Shown piece by piece: positions 26,924 through 36,227 of a stretch of 64,000 nucleotides of DNA. Both the position numbers and the translations under genes were made by a program. The notes under the pieces are model-generated. The model saw only the letters and a list, made by a program, of their open reading frames with translations. It ran no database searches and was not told the origin of the DNA. Within the stretch, counting starts at the first letter, position 1. Each line of letters starts with the position of its first letter. This DNA comes from an uncultured Corynebacterium sp. (GTDB lineage Bacteria > Actinomycetota > Actinomycetes > Mycobacteriales > Mycobacteriaceae), in assembly GCA_943913645.1 (NCBI GenBank), contig CALTYZ010000009.1, positions 1-64,000 of the forward strand. Direction: 5' to 3'.

Positions 26924-27586
26924 CTACACAATCGCGCCGATAATGACCCCCAAGTCCCCGATCTGCGACACTTCCGAGGCGAGAAAATCAGGCCCGCCCA
27001 CGCGGCCAACCACCAAGATCAAATCGGTGCCATGCAGGGGGGTGATAGCCAAAGCGGTATCGAGCAAGCCCCATGCTTCCGGCACCCACGCTTCTGCATC
27101 CGGTAAGAGGATGCGCGGCGCATCAACGTCGAGCGCTTGGGGGCGCGAACCGTCATCTTCAGGGGCGGCCTGTGAGGCCGCGATTCGTTCGAGACCTGTT
27201 TCGGTATTGCGCAGCACCACGACCCATGAGGACGTTAGGGTGCGGGGCATGACAGCGACGAGTTCTTCCATCGCCGCTGTCACGTTGCCTGCCTGCGAAG
27301 CAATCCGCGCAAGCATTTGGATCTGGCCGCGGCGATCAACGCGGCCGGTGAATGGGCGGATCGAATCCACCTCGACAGCATCCAACGAGGCCGCAGCTGT
27401 CACCACCGCGTCAATCATTGCACCGGTGGGCAGTTCGACAACGATGTCGTCGGTGACCGTGCCGTCTGTACCGGTTTGCACAATGTCGACGGACTGAATA
27501 TTCGCGTCTACTGCCCCGAAAGCCTCAGCTAATTTTGCCAGGCTGCCCGGGACGTCTGGGAGTGAGACGCGGATCAGGTAAGACAT
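26924..27586 (-). CDS. ACT-domain amino acid-binding protein
   Basis: 220-residue protein with an N-terminal ACT domain (MSYLIRVSLPDVPGSLAKLAEAFGAVDANIQSVDIVQ), a ligand-binding regulatory fold, and a second less conserved half. It is conserved next to gatC in corynebacteria; its ligand is unknown. The ATG at 27586 has GGGAGG only one base away, too close for a ribosome site, and TATAAA 7 nt upstream, so a leaderless start is likely. It is divergent from gatC over about 180 bp. Confidence 0.85.
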   Translation of the reverse strand: MSYLIRVSLPDVPGSLAKLAEAFGAVDANIQSVDIVQTGTDGTVTDDIVVELPTGAMIDAVVTAAASLDAVEVDSIRPFTGRVDRRGQIQMLARIASQAGNVTAAMEELVAVMPRTLTSSWVVVLRNTETGLERIAASQAAPEDDGSRPQALDVDAPRILLPDAEAWVPEAWGLLDTALAITPLHGTDLILVVGRVGGPDFLASEVSQIGDLGVIIGAIV

Positions 27587-27765
27587 GCCTCCCTTTATAA
27601 CACTGGCCTTCATCACGCTGGCGTGTTTCCCCTCACGCGGGGCGGTTGCGAGGTAGCGGCAAAGTGGCTGCGCTCCGCAGCTCAACGGTGCTGTTTGCCC
27701 GCCGCCAGGGCTGTTTTTGTGGTGACGTAAGATGAGGCGCATTGTTACAGCAACCACGCGAGAAG

Positions 27766-28077
27766 ATGGGAACCATTGTGGCTGAGATTTCACGCGATGA
27801 GGTGGCACGCATCGCCCGGTTGGCGCGAATCGCGCTGAATGAGGACGAACTGGACCAGCTAGCCAGGGAGATCGACACGATTGTTGAGGCCGTGTCCAAA
27901 GTCCAGGAAGTCGACACAGACGGGGTAACCCCCATGAGCCACCCGCACGCGATCGCTGCGGACATGCGTCCGGATGTGCAGCGGACGACCTTGACCCAAG
28001 CACAAGCACTTGATCAGGCGCCTGCGGTTGAAGATGACCGCTTTATGGTTCCGCAGATTCTCGGAGAGGGGGATTAG
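27766..28077 (+). CDS. gatC: Glutamyl-tRNA(Gln) amidotransferase subunit C
   Basis: Small subunit that stabilises GatA-GatB. The conserved sequence EISRDEVARIARLARIALNEDEL and the end EDDRFMVPQILGEGD are diagnostic. Three starts are in frame: TTG 27742, ATG 27766 and GTG 27778; homologues begin right at the EISRDEV block, so GTG 27778 or ATG 27766 is likely. A TAAGAT hexamer ends at 27733, giving a short untranslated leader for either. gatA follows after 4 bp. Confidence 0.95.
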   Translation: MGTIVAEISRDEVARIARLARIALNEDELDQLAREIDTIVEAVSKVQEVDTDGVTPMSHPHAIAADMRPDVQRTTLTQAQALDQAPAVEDDRFMVPQILGEGD

Positions 28078-28081
28078 GACG

Positions 28082-29563
28082 ATGGCTGACTACACACGTC
28101 CTGCTGAGGGGCTCGTGTCCCAACCCGCACATGAGCTGGCACAAATGATTCAGGCAGGAAACGTGACATCGCGCGAGGTCACGCAGGCATTTCTCGATCG
28201 CATTGCGGAAACTGATGAGGCGATTGGTGCCTTCATCCACGTCGGCGCCACCGCAGCGCTTGAGGCCGCGGATGCTGTTGATGCCCAAGTCAAGGAGGGC
28301 TGCGAGCCTGCATCTGCCCTTGCCGGTGTCCCCCTTGCGCTCAAAGACCTCCTGGTCACCACTGACGCCCCCACAACCGCCGCCTCGAAAATGCTCGACG
28401 GATACAGGAGTCCTTACGACGCAACAGTGGTCACCAAACTGCGAGACGCTGGTATCCCTATCCTGGGTAAGACCAACCTCGACGAATTCGCGATGGGCTC
28501 CTCGACGGAAAACTCAGCGTTCGGCCCGACTCGCAACCCGCACGACCTCGAACGCGTCCCCGGCGGCTCCGGGGGCGGCACCGCTGCCGCCCTTGCCGCC
28601 GGCCAAGCCCCCCTTGGTATCGGCACCGACACGGGAGGTTCGATCCGCCAACCAGCCTCACTGACGGGAACAGTGGGGGTCAAACCCACCTACGGCGCAG
28701 TGTCACGCTACGGCGTGGTCGCCTGCGCATCGTCGCTTGACCAAGTCGGACCATGCGCGAACACGGTGCTTGATACTGCGTTGTTGCATGAAATCATCGC
28801 CGGTCATGATGAGTTCGATGCCACGAGCGTGCGCACTCCAATCCCGGCCTGCGCGGAGGCAGCTCGCGCAGGGGCATCCGGTGAAATCAGTGGTGTGCGC
28901 ATTGGCCGAGTCAAGCAGTTTGACCGCCCCGGAATCCAAGACGGTGTGCGCGAATGCATTGACGCTGCGTATGAGAACCTAGCCGCACAAGGTGCGGAGA
29001 TCGTCGAGGTTGACTGCCCGAGCTTCGATGACGTGATGGGCGCCTATTACATCATTCAGATGTCGGAGGTCTCGTCGAACCTCGCCCGCTTTGACGGTAT
29101 GCGCTACGGGCTGCGCGAGGGAGATGACGGGACCCATTCCGCTGAGCAGGTCATGGCACTCAGCCGCGGAGCAGGATTCGGCCCCGAGGTCAAACGCCGT
29201 ATCATCCTGGGCACCTACGCCTTATCAGTCGGCTACTATGACGCATACTACCTGCAAGCCCAGCGGGTGCGATCGATGATTGCGCGCGACTTCCGCCAAG
29301 CATTTGAAACAGTCGATGTGATCGCCGGACCTACGGTGCCTTCAACCGCATTCAAGCTGGGGGAGAAGGTGGACGATCCACTAGCGATGTACAACTTCGA
29401 CCTGTTCACCCTGCCTCTGAACTTGGCGGGACTGCCGGGAATGTCCGTCCCCCTCGGGGCAGCGTCTGACACCGGTCTACCCGTCGGCTTGCAGTTGATC
29501 GCCCCAGCTTTTGAAGACGCGCGACTATACCGGGTCGGTGCTGCAGTTGAAAACAGACGTTAG
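28082..29563 (+). CDS. gatA: Glutamyl-tRNA(Gln) amidotransferase subunit A
   Basis: Amidase subunit that releases ammonia from glutamine to convert Glu-tRNA(Gln) (and Asp-tRNA(Asn)) to the amide. The Lys - cis-Ser - Ser triad is visible as K88 (LALKDLL), S163 (PGGSGGG) and S187 (GTDTGGSIRQP). The 493-residue length is normal. The ATG at 28082 begins the conserved MADYTRP; a longer frame overlaps gatC. gatB is separate, about 3.6 kb downstream, with an MFS gene, pfkA, a glycosylase and a GNAT gene in between. Confidence 0.97.
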   Translation: MADYTRPAEGLVSQPAHELAQMIQAGNVTSREVTQAFLDRIAETDEAIGAFIHVGATAALEAADAVDAQVKEGCEPASALAGVPLALKDLLVTTDAPTTAASKMLDGYRSPYDATVVTKLRDAGIPILGKTNLDEFAMGSSTENSAFGPTRNPHDLERVPGGSGGGTAAALAAGQAPLGIGTDTGGSIRQPASLTGTVGVKPTYGAVSRYGVVACASSLDQVGPCANTVLDTALLHEIIAGHDEFDATSVRTPIPACAEAARAGASGEISGVRIGRVKQFDRPGIQDGVRECIDAAYENLAAQGAEIVEVDCPSFDDVMGAYYIIQMSEVSSNLARFDGMRYGLREGDDGTHSAEQVMALSRGAGFGPEVKRRIILGTYALSVGYYDAYYLQAQRVRSMIARDFRQAFETVDVIAGPTVPSTAFKLGEKVDDPLAMYNFDLFTLPLNLAGLPGMSVPLGAASDTGLPVGLQLIAPAFEDARLYRVGAAVENRR

Positions 29564-30857
29564 CGCGCGGCGGGCGCTGGCAGCCCTATCCGCCGGATAC
29601 TTCTGCGTACTGCTTGATCAGGGCCTCATGCCCGTCATTACCCCACAGCTGCCCTTCGACGTCGGCGACGCCGTCTGGCTGACCAGCGTTTATTTGCTGT
29701 GCACCGTGGTTCCCATGCCAGTCGCAGGCCGCCTCGGCGACGCCTACGGCCATCGCCGGATTTTTCTCACCGGTCTAGCTCTTTTCATCGCTGCCTTGGT
29801 GCTAGCCGCCCTCTCCTGGTCGCACGCAGCGTTGATCGCCGCACGCGCGGTGCAAGGCATTGGCTCGGCGCTGTTTCTGCCACAAGCATTTGGCGTCGTC
29901 AATCGGGTATTCGCCCCCGAAACCCGTGGGCGGGCATTCGCGGCATGGGGGGTGGTTGGTTCCATCGCCTCATTGATCGGACCAGTTGTGGGCGGTTTGC
30001 TTGTCGACGGTGCCGGCTGGCGGGCCGCATTCGGCGTTCAGGCCGCAGTGGCACTGGCCGCGTTCGCGCTCGCAGCCGTGTGGGTGCCGGTACTGCCAAC
30101 GATGGAAGGCTCCATTGACACTGTTTCAGTGATGCTCACGCTGGCTGGCCTCGGCTCGCTTATCTACGGCATCCAGTATGGACAGTGGTGGGCGATCGCA
30201 GTGGGATGCATCGGCATCGCGATCTTGGTCTGGCGCGGAATGACAGGCCGCGACCAAGGGTTTTTACCACTCCGGCTTCTGTCTCGCGGCAACTTTGCCG
30301 TCGGCATTTTCGGCGTCACTGTGATGGGCTTCGCTGTCGCGTCAATGTTCATCCCAATGATGTACTGGCTGCAGACGGTCGCCGGGGTAACATCAACGCG
30401 CGCCGGGCTGTTGACCGCTCCGATGTCCATTCTTGCGTTGGTGCTCACGCCGGTGGCGGGAATAGCCGCTGACAAACTCCATCCGAAACTGCTTTGTGTT
30501 GGGGGGTTCGTGGTGTTGACTGCGGCACTAGCGATTGGGTATGGCGTGATGGTCACTGACGCTTCACCCCTGTGGTTTGCGGTTGTCACCGGCCTACTCG
30601 GTGTTGGCAGTGCTTTTATCTGGGCACCGAATGCAGCGACAACGATGCGTGCGGTTCCTGATGAGCACGCCGGTGCTGCATCTGGCATGTATAACACGGT
30701 GCGTCAGGTGGGCAGTGTTCTCGGTGTGGCACTTGTTGGCGCGGTGCTCAGTGCTGGTGAGCTTGCTGACTCTGCTGCGGCAGGCATGCTCGTGCCGTTG
30801 TTCGCTGTTGCGCTTGGTGCTGGTTCTTCGCTGTTGCTGCGGCGTGATCTTTCTTGA
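29538..30857 (+). CDS. MFS transporter (DHA2-like drug exporter type)
   Basis: About 440 residues with at least 12 hydrophobic segments. MFS signatures are present: motif A GRLGDAYGHRRIF after helix 2, and the motif C-like run GVVGSIASLIGPVVGGLL that marks drug:H+ antiporters. The substrate is unknown. The frame opens within gatA (TTG 29511, GTG 29538, TTG 29547 are all possible, no clear ribosome site), so it overlaps gatA by 17-53 bp and is probably coupled to it. GTG 29538 is used here without strong evidence. Confidence 0.85.
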   Translation: MLQLKTDVSARRALAALSAGYFCVLLDQGLMPVITPQLPFDVGDAVWLTSVYLLCTVVPMPVAGRLGDAYGHRRIFLTGLALFIAALVLAALSWSHAALIAARAVQGIGSALFLPQAFGVVNRVFAPETRGRAFAAWGVVGSIASLIGPVVGGLLVDGAGWRAAFGVQAAVALAAFALAAVWVPVLPTMEGSIDTVSVMLTLAGLGSLIYGIQYGQWWAIAVGCIGIAILVWRGMTGRDQGFLPLRLLSRGNFAVGIFGVTVMGFAVASMFIPMMYWLQTVAGVTSTRAGLLTAPMSILALVLTPVAGIAADKLHPKLLCVGGFVVLTAALAIGYGVMVTDASPLWFAVVTGLLGVGSAFIWAPNAATTMRAVPDEHAGAASGMYNTVRQVGSVLGVALVGAVLSAGELADSAAAGMLVPLFAVALGAGSSLLLRRDLS

Positions 30858-30919
30858 GTGTTTTCGCCCGTTGGCGACCGACTCAGCCAGTTCGCGAGGT
30901 TCGCGCTAGGGTTGAGCCT

Positions 30920-31951
30920 ATGCGACTTGCCACCTTGACCTCCGGCGGCGATTGCCCCGGGCTCAACGCCGTCATCCGCGGGATTGTCAGAACGGCGAAC
31001 TCAGAGTACGGATCCACTGTGGTGGGCTACCTAGACGGTTGGGTTGGGTTGATGGAGGACCGCCGAATTGACCTCTACGACGATGCATACATCGACTCGA
31101 TTCTCCTGCGCGGGGGTACGATCCTCGGCACTGGGCGCCTGCACCCGGACAAGTTCAAAGCCGGTCTCGAGCAGATTAAGGAAAATCTGGCAGATGCAGG
31201 CATTGATGCGCTGATCGCGATTGGCGGGGAAGGCACCCTGAAGGGCGCAAAGTGGCTTTCTGATAACGGGATTCCCGTTGTGGGGGTGCCGAAAACGATC
31301 GATAACGATGTTGCGGCTACCGATTACACGTTTGGATTTGATACGGCGGTATCTGTCGCCACCGACGCGATCGACCGACTGCATACCACGGCCGAATCAC
31401 ATAATCGCATCCTGATCGTTGAGGTCATGGGTCGCCATGTGGGGTGGATTGCATTGCACGCCGGAATGGCGGGTGGTGCCCACTACACGGTGATACCTGA
31501 AGAGCCCTTCGATATCGCTGAGATCTGCAAAGCCATGGAGCGCCGCTTCCAGCTCGGTGAGAAGTATGGCATCATCGTGGTTGCCGAAGGGGCCGTGCCG
31601 AAAGAGGGCACCATGGACGCGGGACTGGGCGAAGAAGACGAGTTCGGCCACAAAACCTTTAACGGTATGGGGCAGATCATCGCCGATGAGATCAAGGCGC
31701 GGCTTGGCTACGATGTGCGCACGACTGTGCTCGGCCATATCCAGCGTGGCGGTACCCCTACCGCATATGACCGGGTTCTGGCGACGCGCTACGGAGTGCA
31801 TGCCGCCCGGGCTGCGCATAACGGGCGTTTTGATACGTGCGTCGCGCTTCACGGCGAGAATATCGAGTTAGTACCCCTTGAATCCGCTGTGGCGAATCTG
31901 AAGCGGGTGCCGGAGGGCAGGTATACCACCGCTAAGAGCATGTTTGGGTAA
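30920..31951 (+). CDS. pfkA: 6-phosphofructokinase (ATP-dependent type)
   Basis: Phosphorylates fructose 6-phosphate in glycolysis. The 343-residue protein has TSGGDCPGLNAVIRG at the N-terminus, substrate motif PKTIDND, and VMGRHVGWIALHAG. The phosphoryl-donor motif reads IAIGGEGTLKGA: a Gly rather than Asp follows the acidic residue, which in this family goes with ATP rather than pyrophosphate as donor. The ATG at 30920 has TAGGGT 7 nt upstream and begins the conserved MRLATLTSGGD; the longer frame from 30854 overlaps the MFS gene. Confidence 0.96.
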   Translation: MRLATLTSGGDCPGLNAVIRGIVRTANSEYGSTVVGYLDGWVGLMEDRRIDLYDDAYIDSILLRGGTILGTGRLHPDKFKAGLEQIKENLADAGIDALIAIGGEGTLKGAKWLSDNGIPVVGVPKTIDNDVAATDYTFGFDTAVSVATDAIDRLHTTAESHNRILIVEVMGRHVGWIALHAGMAGGAHYTVIPEEPFDIAEICKAMERRFQLGEKYGIIVVAEGAVPKEGTMDAGLGEEDEFGHKTFNGMGQIIADEIKARLGYDVRTTVLGHIQRGGTPTAYDRVLATRYGVHAARAAHNGRFDTCVALHGENIELVPLESAVANLKRVPEGRYTTAKSMFG

Positions 31952-31960
31952 CCCGGTACC

Positions 31961-32482
31961 GTGCACGACCGTAACTTGGCAGATGCCGATGTGTGGATTG
32001 TCGGCATCAATCCAGGGACTCGTTCTGAGGCTGTTGATGCGCCGTTTGCTCACCCGGGCAACCGATTCTGGCCAGCGTTACACAAAGCCGGAATCACCCC
32101 GTATCTGGTGCATGCTCAAGATGGTTTGACCACCGCGGACGAGGAAATGCTCGCCGCGGTTGGTCTTGGGTTTACCAACCTCGTCGACCGTTTTACGCCG
32201 CGTGCAAGCGATCTCACCACCGATGAGGTTCGCGCGGGCGGACAATCGTTGGTGCGCAAGGTCGAGTTCCACCGACCCGCCGGTCTGATGGTGGCCGGCA
32301 TCGGGGCGTTTCGCACTGCGTTTGAGCAACCACGCGCAACCCAAGGCGCCCAAGCACCGATCGGCGATACACGCGTGTGGGTGGTCGGCAACCCCTCCGG
32401 GCTCAACGCACACGAAACGGTAGACAGCCTTGCTAGGACGTATCGCGCTGCCTATGACGCGTTGCGCGGGCAAGGGCAGTAG
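31961..32482 (+). CDS. Mug-type mismatch uracil-DNA glycosylase
   Basis: 173-residue family 2 uracil-DNA glycosylase; removes uracil or thymine opposite guanine. Active-site motif GINPGTRSEA and the C-terminal motif VVGNPSGLNAHET correspond to the GINPG and NPSGLN signatures of Mug/TDG. GTG start 9 bp after pfkA. Together with NucS this window carries two repair activities for mispairs. Confidence 0.88.
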   Translation: MHDRNLADADVWIVGINPGTRSEAVDAPFAHPGNRFWPALHKAGITPYLVHAQDGLTTADEEMLAAVGLGFTNLVDRFTPRASDLTTDEVRAGGQSLVRKVEFHRPAGLMVAGIGAFRTAFEQPRATQGAQAPIGDTRVWVVGNPSGLNAHETVDSLARTYRAAYDALRGQGQ

Positions 32483-32510
32483 CCGGCTCACCAGCTGTAG
32501 CATGACGCTC

Positions 32511-33086
32511 ATGGATTTCTTCCTGGCGCCTACCATGCAAAACGATTGGGTCACCCTGGAGCCGCTGGTGCCTGACCACGCGGACGATCTGGCCGAGGCA
32601 GTCGGCGATTTGCACACTCTTTGGTACCAGGACCACATTCCGGCAGCCGACGATGTACAGGACTACATTGCTGGGCTTCGCAACGAGGAAAACCGCGTCG
32701 CTTGGGCGATTGTGGAGCCTGGCGGGCGCGCGGTGGGAGTTACCACCTACCTGCACCTCGATCCACGCAACCGCAACCTAGAGATAGGGTCGACCTGGAT
32801 CGCTGGCACACACCAGGGAACAGCGCTCAACCCGGCCGCGAAGCTGCTCCTTCTCACGCGGGCGTTTGAGGAGCTTGGCTGTCTGCGGGTGGAGATTCGC
32901 ACGCATTTTATGAACCGTCAGTCGCGGGCCGCCGTCGAAAAGCTAGGAGCGAAACTCGACGGTGTGCTCCGCCGCCACAAAATTCTGGCGAACGGTCTCG
33001 TGCGCGACACGTGCGTGTATTCCATCTTGCATGACGAGTGGCCAGAGGTGAGGGTTGGCCTCGAGGCGCGCCTTCAGCGAGCGTGA
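32511..33086 (+). CDS. GNAT family N-acetyltransferase (RimJ-like)
   Basis: 191-residue acetyltransferase of the RimJ/RimL type: VTLEPLVPDHADDLAEA at the start, the acetyl-CoA site region STWIAGTHQGTALNPAAKLLLLTRAFEELGC, and RVEIRTHFMNRQSRAAVEKLGAKLDGVLRRHK. Such proteins acetylate N-termini of proteins or small amines; the substrate is unknown. ATG 32511 is preferred over ATG 32502 because TAGCAT ends 7 nt upstream of it. Confidence 0.85.
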   Translation: MDFFLAPTMQNDWVTLEPLVPDHADDLAEAVGDLHTLWYQDHIPAADDVQDYIAGLRNEENRVAWAIVEPGGRAVGVTTYLHLDPRNRNLEIGSTWIAGTHQGTALNPAAKLLLLTRAFEELGCLRVEIRTHFMNRQSRAAVEKLGAKLDGVLRRHKILANGLVRDTCVYSILHDEWPEVRVGLEARLQRA

Positions 33087-33148
33087 TCCTCACGTCTATC
33101 TGAACCTGGCCCATTGGACCGCGCCAGCGGGCAACTACACTGAGCGAC

Positions 33149-34651
33149 ATGACTGCGCACGAGCTTATGGATTACGACGAGCTGCTCAACCACTATGACC
33201 CAGTTATGGGTCTCGAGGTCCACGTCGAGTTGGCGACGGAGACGAAGATGTTCTCCACCTCTTCGGCACACTTCGGGGCGGAGCCGAACACGAACGTCGA
33301 TCCAGTCTCGCTTGGTCTTCCAGGTGCGTTGCCGGTGGTCAACGCGACTGCTGTGGAGTGGGCAATCAAAATTGGGCTCGCACTGAACTGCTCCATTGCG
33401 GAGTCGTCGCGGTTCGCCCGGAAGAACTATTTCTATCCTGACCAGCCGAAGAATTATCAGATCTCCCAGTATGATGAACCGATCGCGTATGACGGCTACC
33501 TTGACGTGGTGCTTGAAGATGGCACTCCGTGGCGGGTCGAGATTGAGCGTGCCCATATGGAAGAAGACACCGGCAAGCTCACCCACTTGGGTTCCGCATC
33601 GGGGCGTATCTCGGGTGCGACTGCGTCGCTGGTTGATTGCAACCGCGCGGGCGTCCCGCTGATCGAGATTGTGACGAAGCCGATTATCGGCGCAGGGGAG
33701 CGGGCCCCAGAGGTGGCAAAGGCGTACGTGGGTGCACTGCGAGAGTTGGTGAAGGCCCTTGGGGTCTCCGATGCGAGGATGGATCAGGGCTCGATGCGTT
33801 GTGATGCGAATGTGTCGCTACGTCCGGTCGGCCAGGAGGAGTTCGGTACTCGCACTGAAACCAAGAACATCAACTCGCTGAAGTCCGTTGAGCAGGCGGT
33901 CCGCTTTGAGATGCAGCGTCAAGCCGCAGCACTAGACAACGGAGAGCAGATCGTGCAGGAAACGCGCCACTACCAGGAAAAGGACGGGACAACGTCGAAG
34001 GGCCGACCGAAAGAGGAAGCATCTGACTACCGCTATTTCAACGATCCAGATCTGCCGCCGGTGATTGCGCGTCCGGAGTGGGTCGAACAGATCCGCGCGA
34101 CGCTGCCGGAACTGCCGTGGGTGCGCCGGGCCCGAATCCAGCAGGAGTGGCAGTTGCCGGAGAAGGAATTTCGTGACTTGGTCAACGCTGGCGCACTTGA
34201 TCTGATTGTGGAGACTGTTGAAGCAGGTACCACGGCCGATGAAGCACGGGCGTGGTGGGTTTCCTATATCAACGGCAAAGCCAACGAGCTTGGAAAAGAC
34301 CTCGACGCCGTTGGTGTGCGGCCGGAAGACGTGGTGCGCGTAGTACAGCTTGTCAAGGAGAGAAAGTTGACTACGAAGTTGGGTCGGCAGGCGATTGATG
34401 GTGTCATTGCCGGTGAAGGAACAGTCGATGAGGTGGTTGCTGCACGAGGGCTCGAGGTTGTGCGCGATGATGGGGCGATCGAGCGAGCTGTCGATGAAGC
34501 GCTCGTGGCGAATCCTGACATTGTGGAAAAGTACAAGTCGGGCAACACTAAAGTCGCTGGTGCGATCGTGGGCGCGGTGATGAAGGCAACGCAGGGCAAG
34601 GCGGATCCTGGTCAGGTAAATAAGCTTATTGCCGCGAAGCTTGCTGACTAG
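33149..34651 (+). CDS. gatB: Glutamyl-tRNA(Gln) amidotransferase subunit B
   Basis: tRNA-binding subunit of GatCAB. 500 residues with GLEVHVELATETKMFS, the zinc/kinase-domain region, ERAHMEEDTGKLTH, DCNRAGVPLIEIVTKP, SMRCDANVSLRP and the C-terminal YqeY-like tail (KATQGKADPGQVNKLIAAKL). TACACT ends exactly 7 nt before the ATG. Completes the transamidosome whose other subunits lie at 27766-29563. Confidence 0.97.
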   Translation: MTAHELMDYDELLNHYDPVMGLEVHVELATETKMFSTSSAHFGAEPNTNVDPVSLGLPGALPVVNATAVEWAIKIGLALNCSIAESSRFARKNYFYPDQPKNYQISQYDEPIAYDGYLDVVLEDGTPWRVEIERAHMEEDTGKLTHLGSASGRISGATASLVDCNRAGVPLIEIVTKPIIGAGERAPEVAKAYVGALRELVKALGVSDARMDQGSMRCDANVSLRPVGQEEFGTRTETKNINSLKSVEQAVRFEMQRQAAALDNGEQIVQETRHYQEKDGTTSKGRPKEEASDYRYFNDPDLPPVIARPEWVEQIRATLPELPWVRRARIQQEWQLPEKEFRDLVNAGALDLIVETVEAGTTADEARAWWVSYINGKANELGKDLDAVGVRPEDVVRVVQLVKERKLTTKLGRQAIDGVIAGEGTVDEVVAARGLEVVRDDGAIERAVDEALVANPDIVEKYKSGNTKVAGAIVGAVMKATQGKADPGQVNKLIAAKLAD

Positions 34652-34668
34652 GTTGATCCGATTAGGCT
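34641..34668 (+). promoter_or_regulatory. Predicted promoter of the GNAT gene at 34677
   Basis: TTGCTG (34641-34646), a 16-bp spacer and TAGGCT (34663-34668) overlap the end of gatB; the ATG follows 8 nt later and no ribosome site is present. Consistent with a leaderless or very short-leader transcript. Confidence 0.4.
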
Positions 34669-34676
34669 AGCCACCC

Positions 34677-35150
34677 ATGATCATTATTCGTCCGGCGGAA
34701 CGCAGTGATGTGTCTGAGATCTTCGCCATGATCAACGAGCTTGCTGACTATGAGCGCCAACCCCAGGATGTGTCCTCGACGGCCGCTGACGTGCGCGACC
34801 ACTTGTTTGCCGAGAATCCGAAGGTGTTCGCTCATATAGCTGAACTCGACGGTGAAATCGCGGGCATGGCTCTGTGGTTTCTTACCTATTCAACTTGGCG
34901 CGGGCGGCATGGCATTTGGCTTGAAGATTTGTATGTCAGGGAGGCGGCCCGGGGGAATGGAATCGGGACTGCTTTGCTCAAATCGTTAGCCACCAATGCT
35001 GTGAAAAATGGCTATGGCCGCATCGAGTGGTCGGTGTTGAAATGGAACACCCCGTCGATCGGTTTCTACTCATCACTTGGTGCCAGCGACATGGGGGATT
35101 GGTCGACAATGCGTCTTGACGGAGAGGCATTACACGTTTTGGGGTCATAG
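34677..35150 (+). CDS. GNAT family N-acetyltransferase (SSAT-like)
   Basis: 157-residue acetyltransferase with IIRPAERSDVSEIFAMINELADYER, GMALWFLTYSTWRGRHGIWLEDLYV, acetyl-CoA motif ARGNGIGTALLKSLA and RIEWSVLKWNTPSIGFYSSLGA. The YSTWRGRHGIWLEDLYV block is typical of the diamine/thialysine acetyltransferase branch, so a small amine is the likely substrate (inference). Confidence 0.88.
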   Translation: MIIIRPAERSDVSEIFAMINELADYERQPQDVSSTAADVRDHLFAENPKVFAHIAELDGEIAGMALWFLTYSTWRGRHGIWLEDLYVREAARGNGIGTALLKSLATNAVKNGYGRIEWSVLKWNTPSIGFYSSLGASDMGDWSTMRLDGEALHVLGS

Positions 35151-35268
35151 AATCTGTCCGGTTCCCGCCATATTACATAAACCTCATTCTCACGGTAAAA
35201 TCAACGAATTCTCAGGAACTTGCATAAAGTTGAAGACAGGTGACTGCGATTCGCCTAGATTGCTAATC

Positions 35269-36198
35269 ATGGCTAAACACAAGATGCACGATGTGGATCC
35301 GGACGATTTTGATCGCTACGGACCTCCGGCGCACCATCGGCACTCAAGTTCCTACGCGCCGACAGAGTCGTTCGCCACGTCGACACCGGCGCAGTACGGC
35401 AATGACTACTACGACGATTATGCAGGCGAATACTACGCGGATTACCAAAGCGACTACCACGCTGACTATGGCGGCGGCTACCGGGCTGAACACCAAGGCG
35501 AGTACTACGCGTCCCCGGCATCTGAGGTGCCGACCGGTGCGTTCTCATCGACAGCTGCCGCACCAGCGAGCACAATGGCTATTGATCGCGACTACGGCGT
35601 GCTTGCTACGGATGACCCGTTCTATGACGTCGATGACGACTTGGCGGACCCCGAGTTTGATGAGCCTGCACCGAACCGCGGCACAATGGATTTCGGCCTT
35701 TTGCTACTGCGTCTCTGCTTCGGCGGGTACCTCATTGTCGCGTCCTTGACCACCTTCTTCCGCCTGGGCGGCTCAGGGGGAATGAACGGGCTGGAGGTCG
35801 CTTTTAGCGCCTACCCTCATGCCGGTGCACTGTCTATCGTGGTACCCACGCTGCAGCTCACCGCTGGCGTCTTTTTATTACTGGGCCTTATTACGCCAGT
35901 CGCCGCCGCAGTAGGGATTGTCGTCACGTCGTTTATGGGACTGCATGCAATTGCCGCCTCTGGCCAGGGGCTGCATTTCTTTGCGTGGGATCAAACAGTG
36001 TGGCTGTCGCTGCTCTTGTTCGGTATCTCCCTGGCTTTGCAGTTCACCGGACCTGGTCTCTACGGTATCGACGCAGGGCGTACGTGGGCACGTCGCCCGA
36101 TGGAGTCCTCGTGGATCTGGGCGGCAGCCGGCCTCGCTATCGGCGCAGTCTTGTGGTGGTTCGGCGCATCAACGAACCCGTTTACCGCCACCGGATAG
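35269..36198 (+). CDS. DoxX-family membrane protein with Tyr/Asp-rich N-terminus
   Basis: 309 residues. The first ~125 are low complexity and rich in Tyr, Asp, His and Ala (repeats like NDYYDDYAGEYYADY), presumably disordered in the cytoplasm. The C-terminal half is a four-helix DoxX domain (FGLLLLRLCFGGYLIVASLTTF ... LQLTAGVFLLLGLITPVAAAVG). DoxX proteins are linked to oxidoreductase complexes, but the role here is unknown. AAGACA-N17-TAGATT ends 7 nt before the ATG at 35269, supporting a leaderless start. Confidence 0.85.
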   Translation: MAKHKMHDVDPDDFDRYGPPAHHRHSSSYAPTESFATSTPAQYGNDYYDDYAGEYYADYQSDYHADYGGGYRAEHQGEYYASPASEVPTGAFSSTAAAPASTMAIDRDYGVLATDDPFYDVDDDLADPEFDEPAPNRGTMDFGLLLLRLCFGGYLIVASLTTFFRLGGSGGMNGLEVAFSAYPHAGALSIVVPTLQLTAGVFLLLGLITPVAAAVGIVVTSFMGLHAIAASGQGLHFFAWDQTVWLSLLLFGISLALQFTGPGLYGIDAGRTWARRPMESSWIWAAAGLAIGAVLWWFGASTNPFTATG

Positions 36199-36227
36199 TC
36201 ACCGGGGCGGAGCTGGAACAGCCTGTG

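Noticed and set aside
26620..26943. 107-residue frame after ligA with a hydrophobic start
   Set aside because: No ribosome site or family resemblance, it overlaps the end of the ACT gene and contains the probable terminator hairpin.
35395..35520. Possible short tandem repeat array or CRISPR-like repeat
   Set aside because: The periodicity comes from Tyr/Asp-rich codons in the DoxX-protein N-terminus; there are no spacers or constant repeats.
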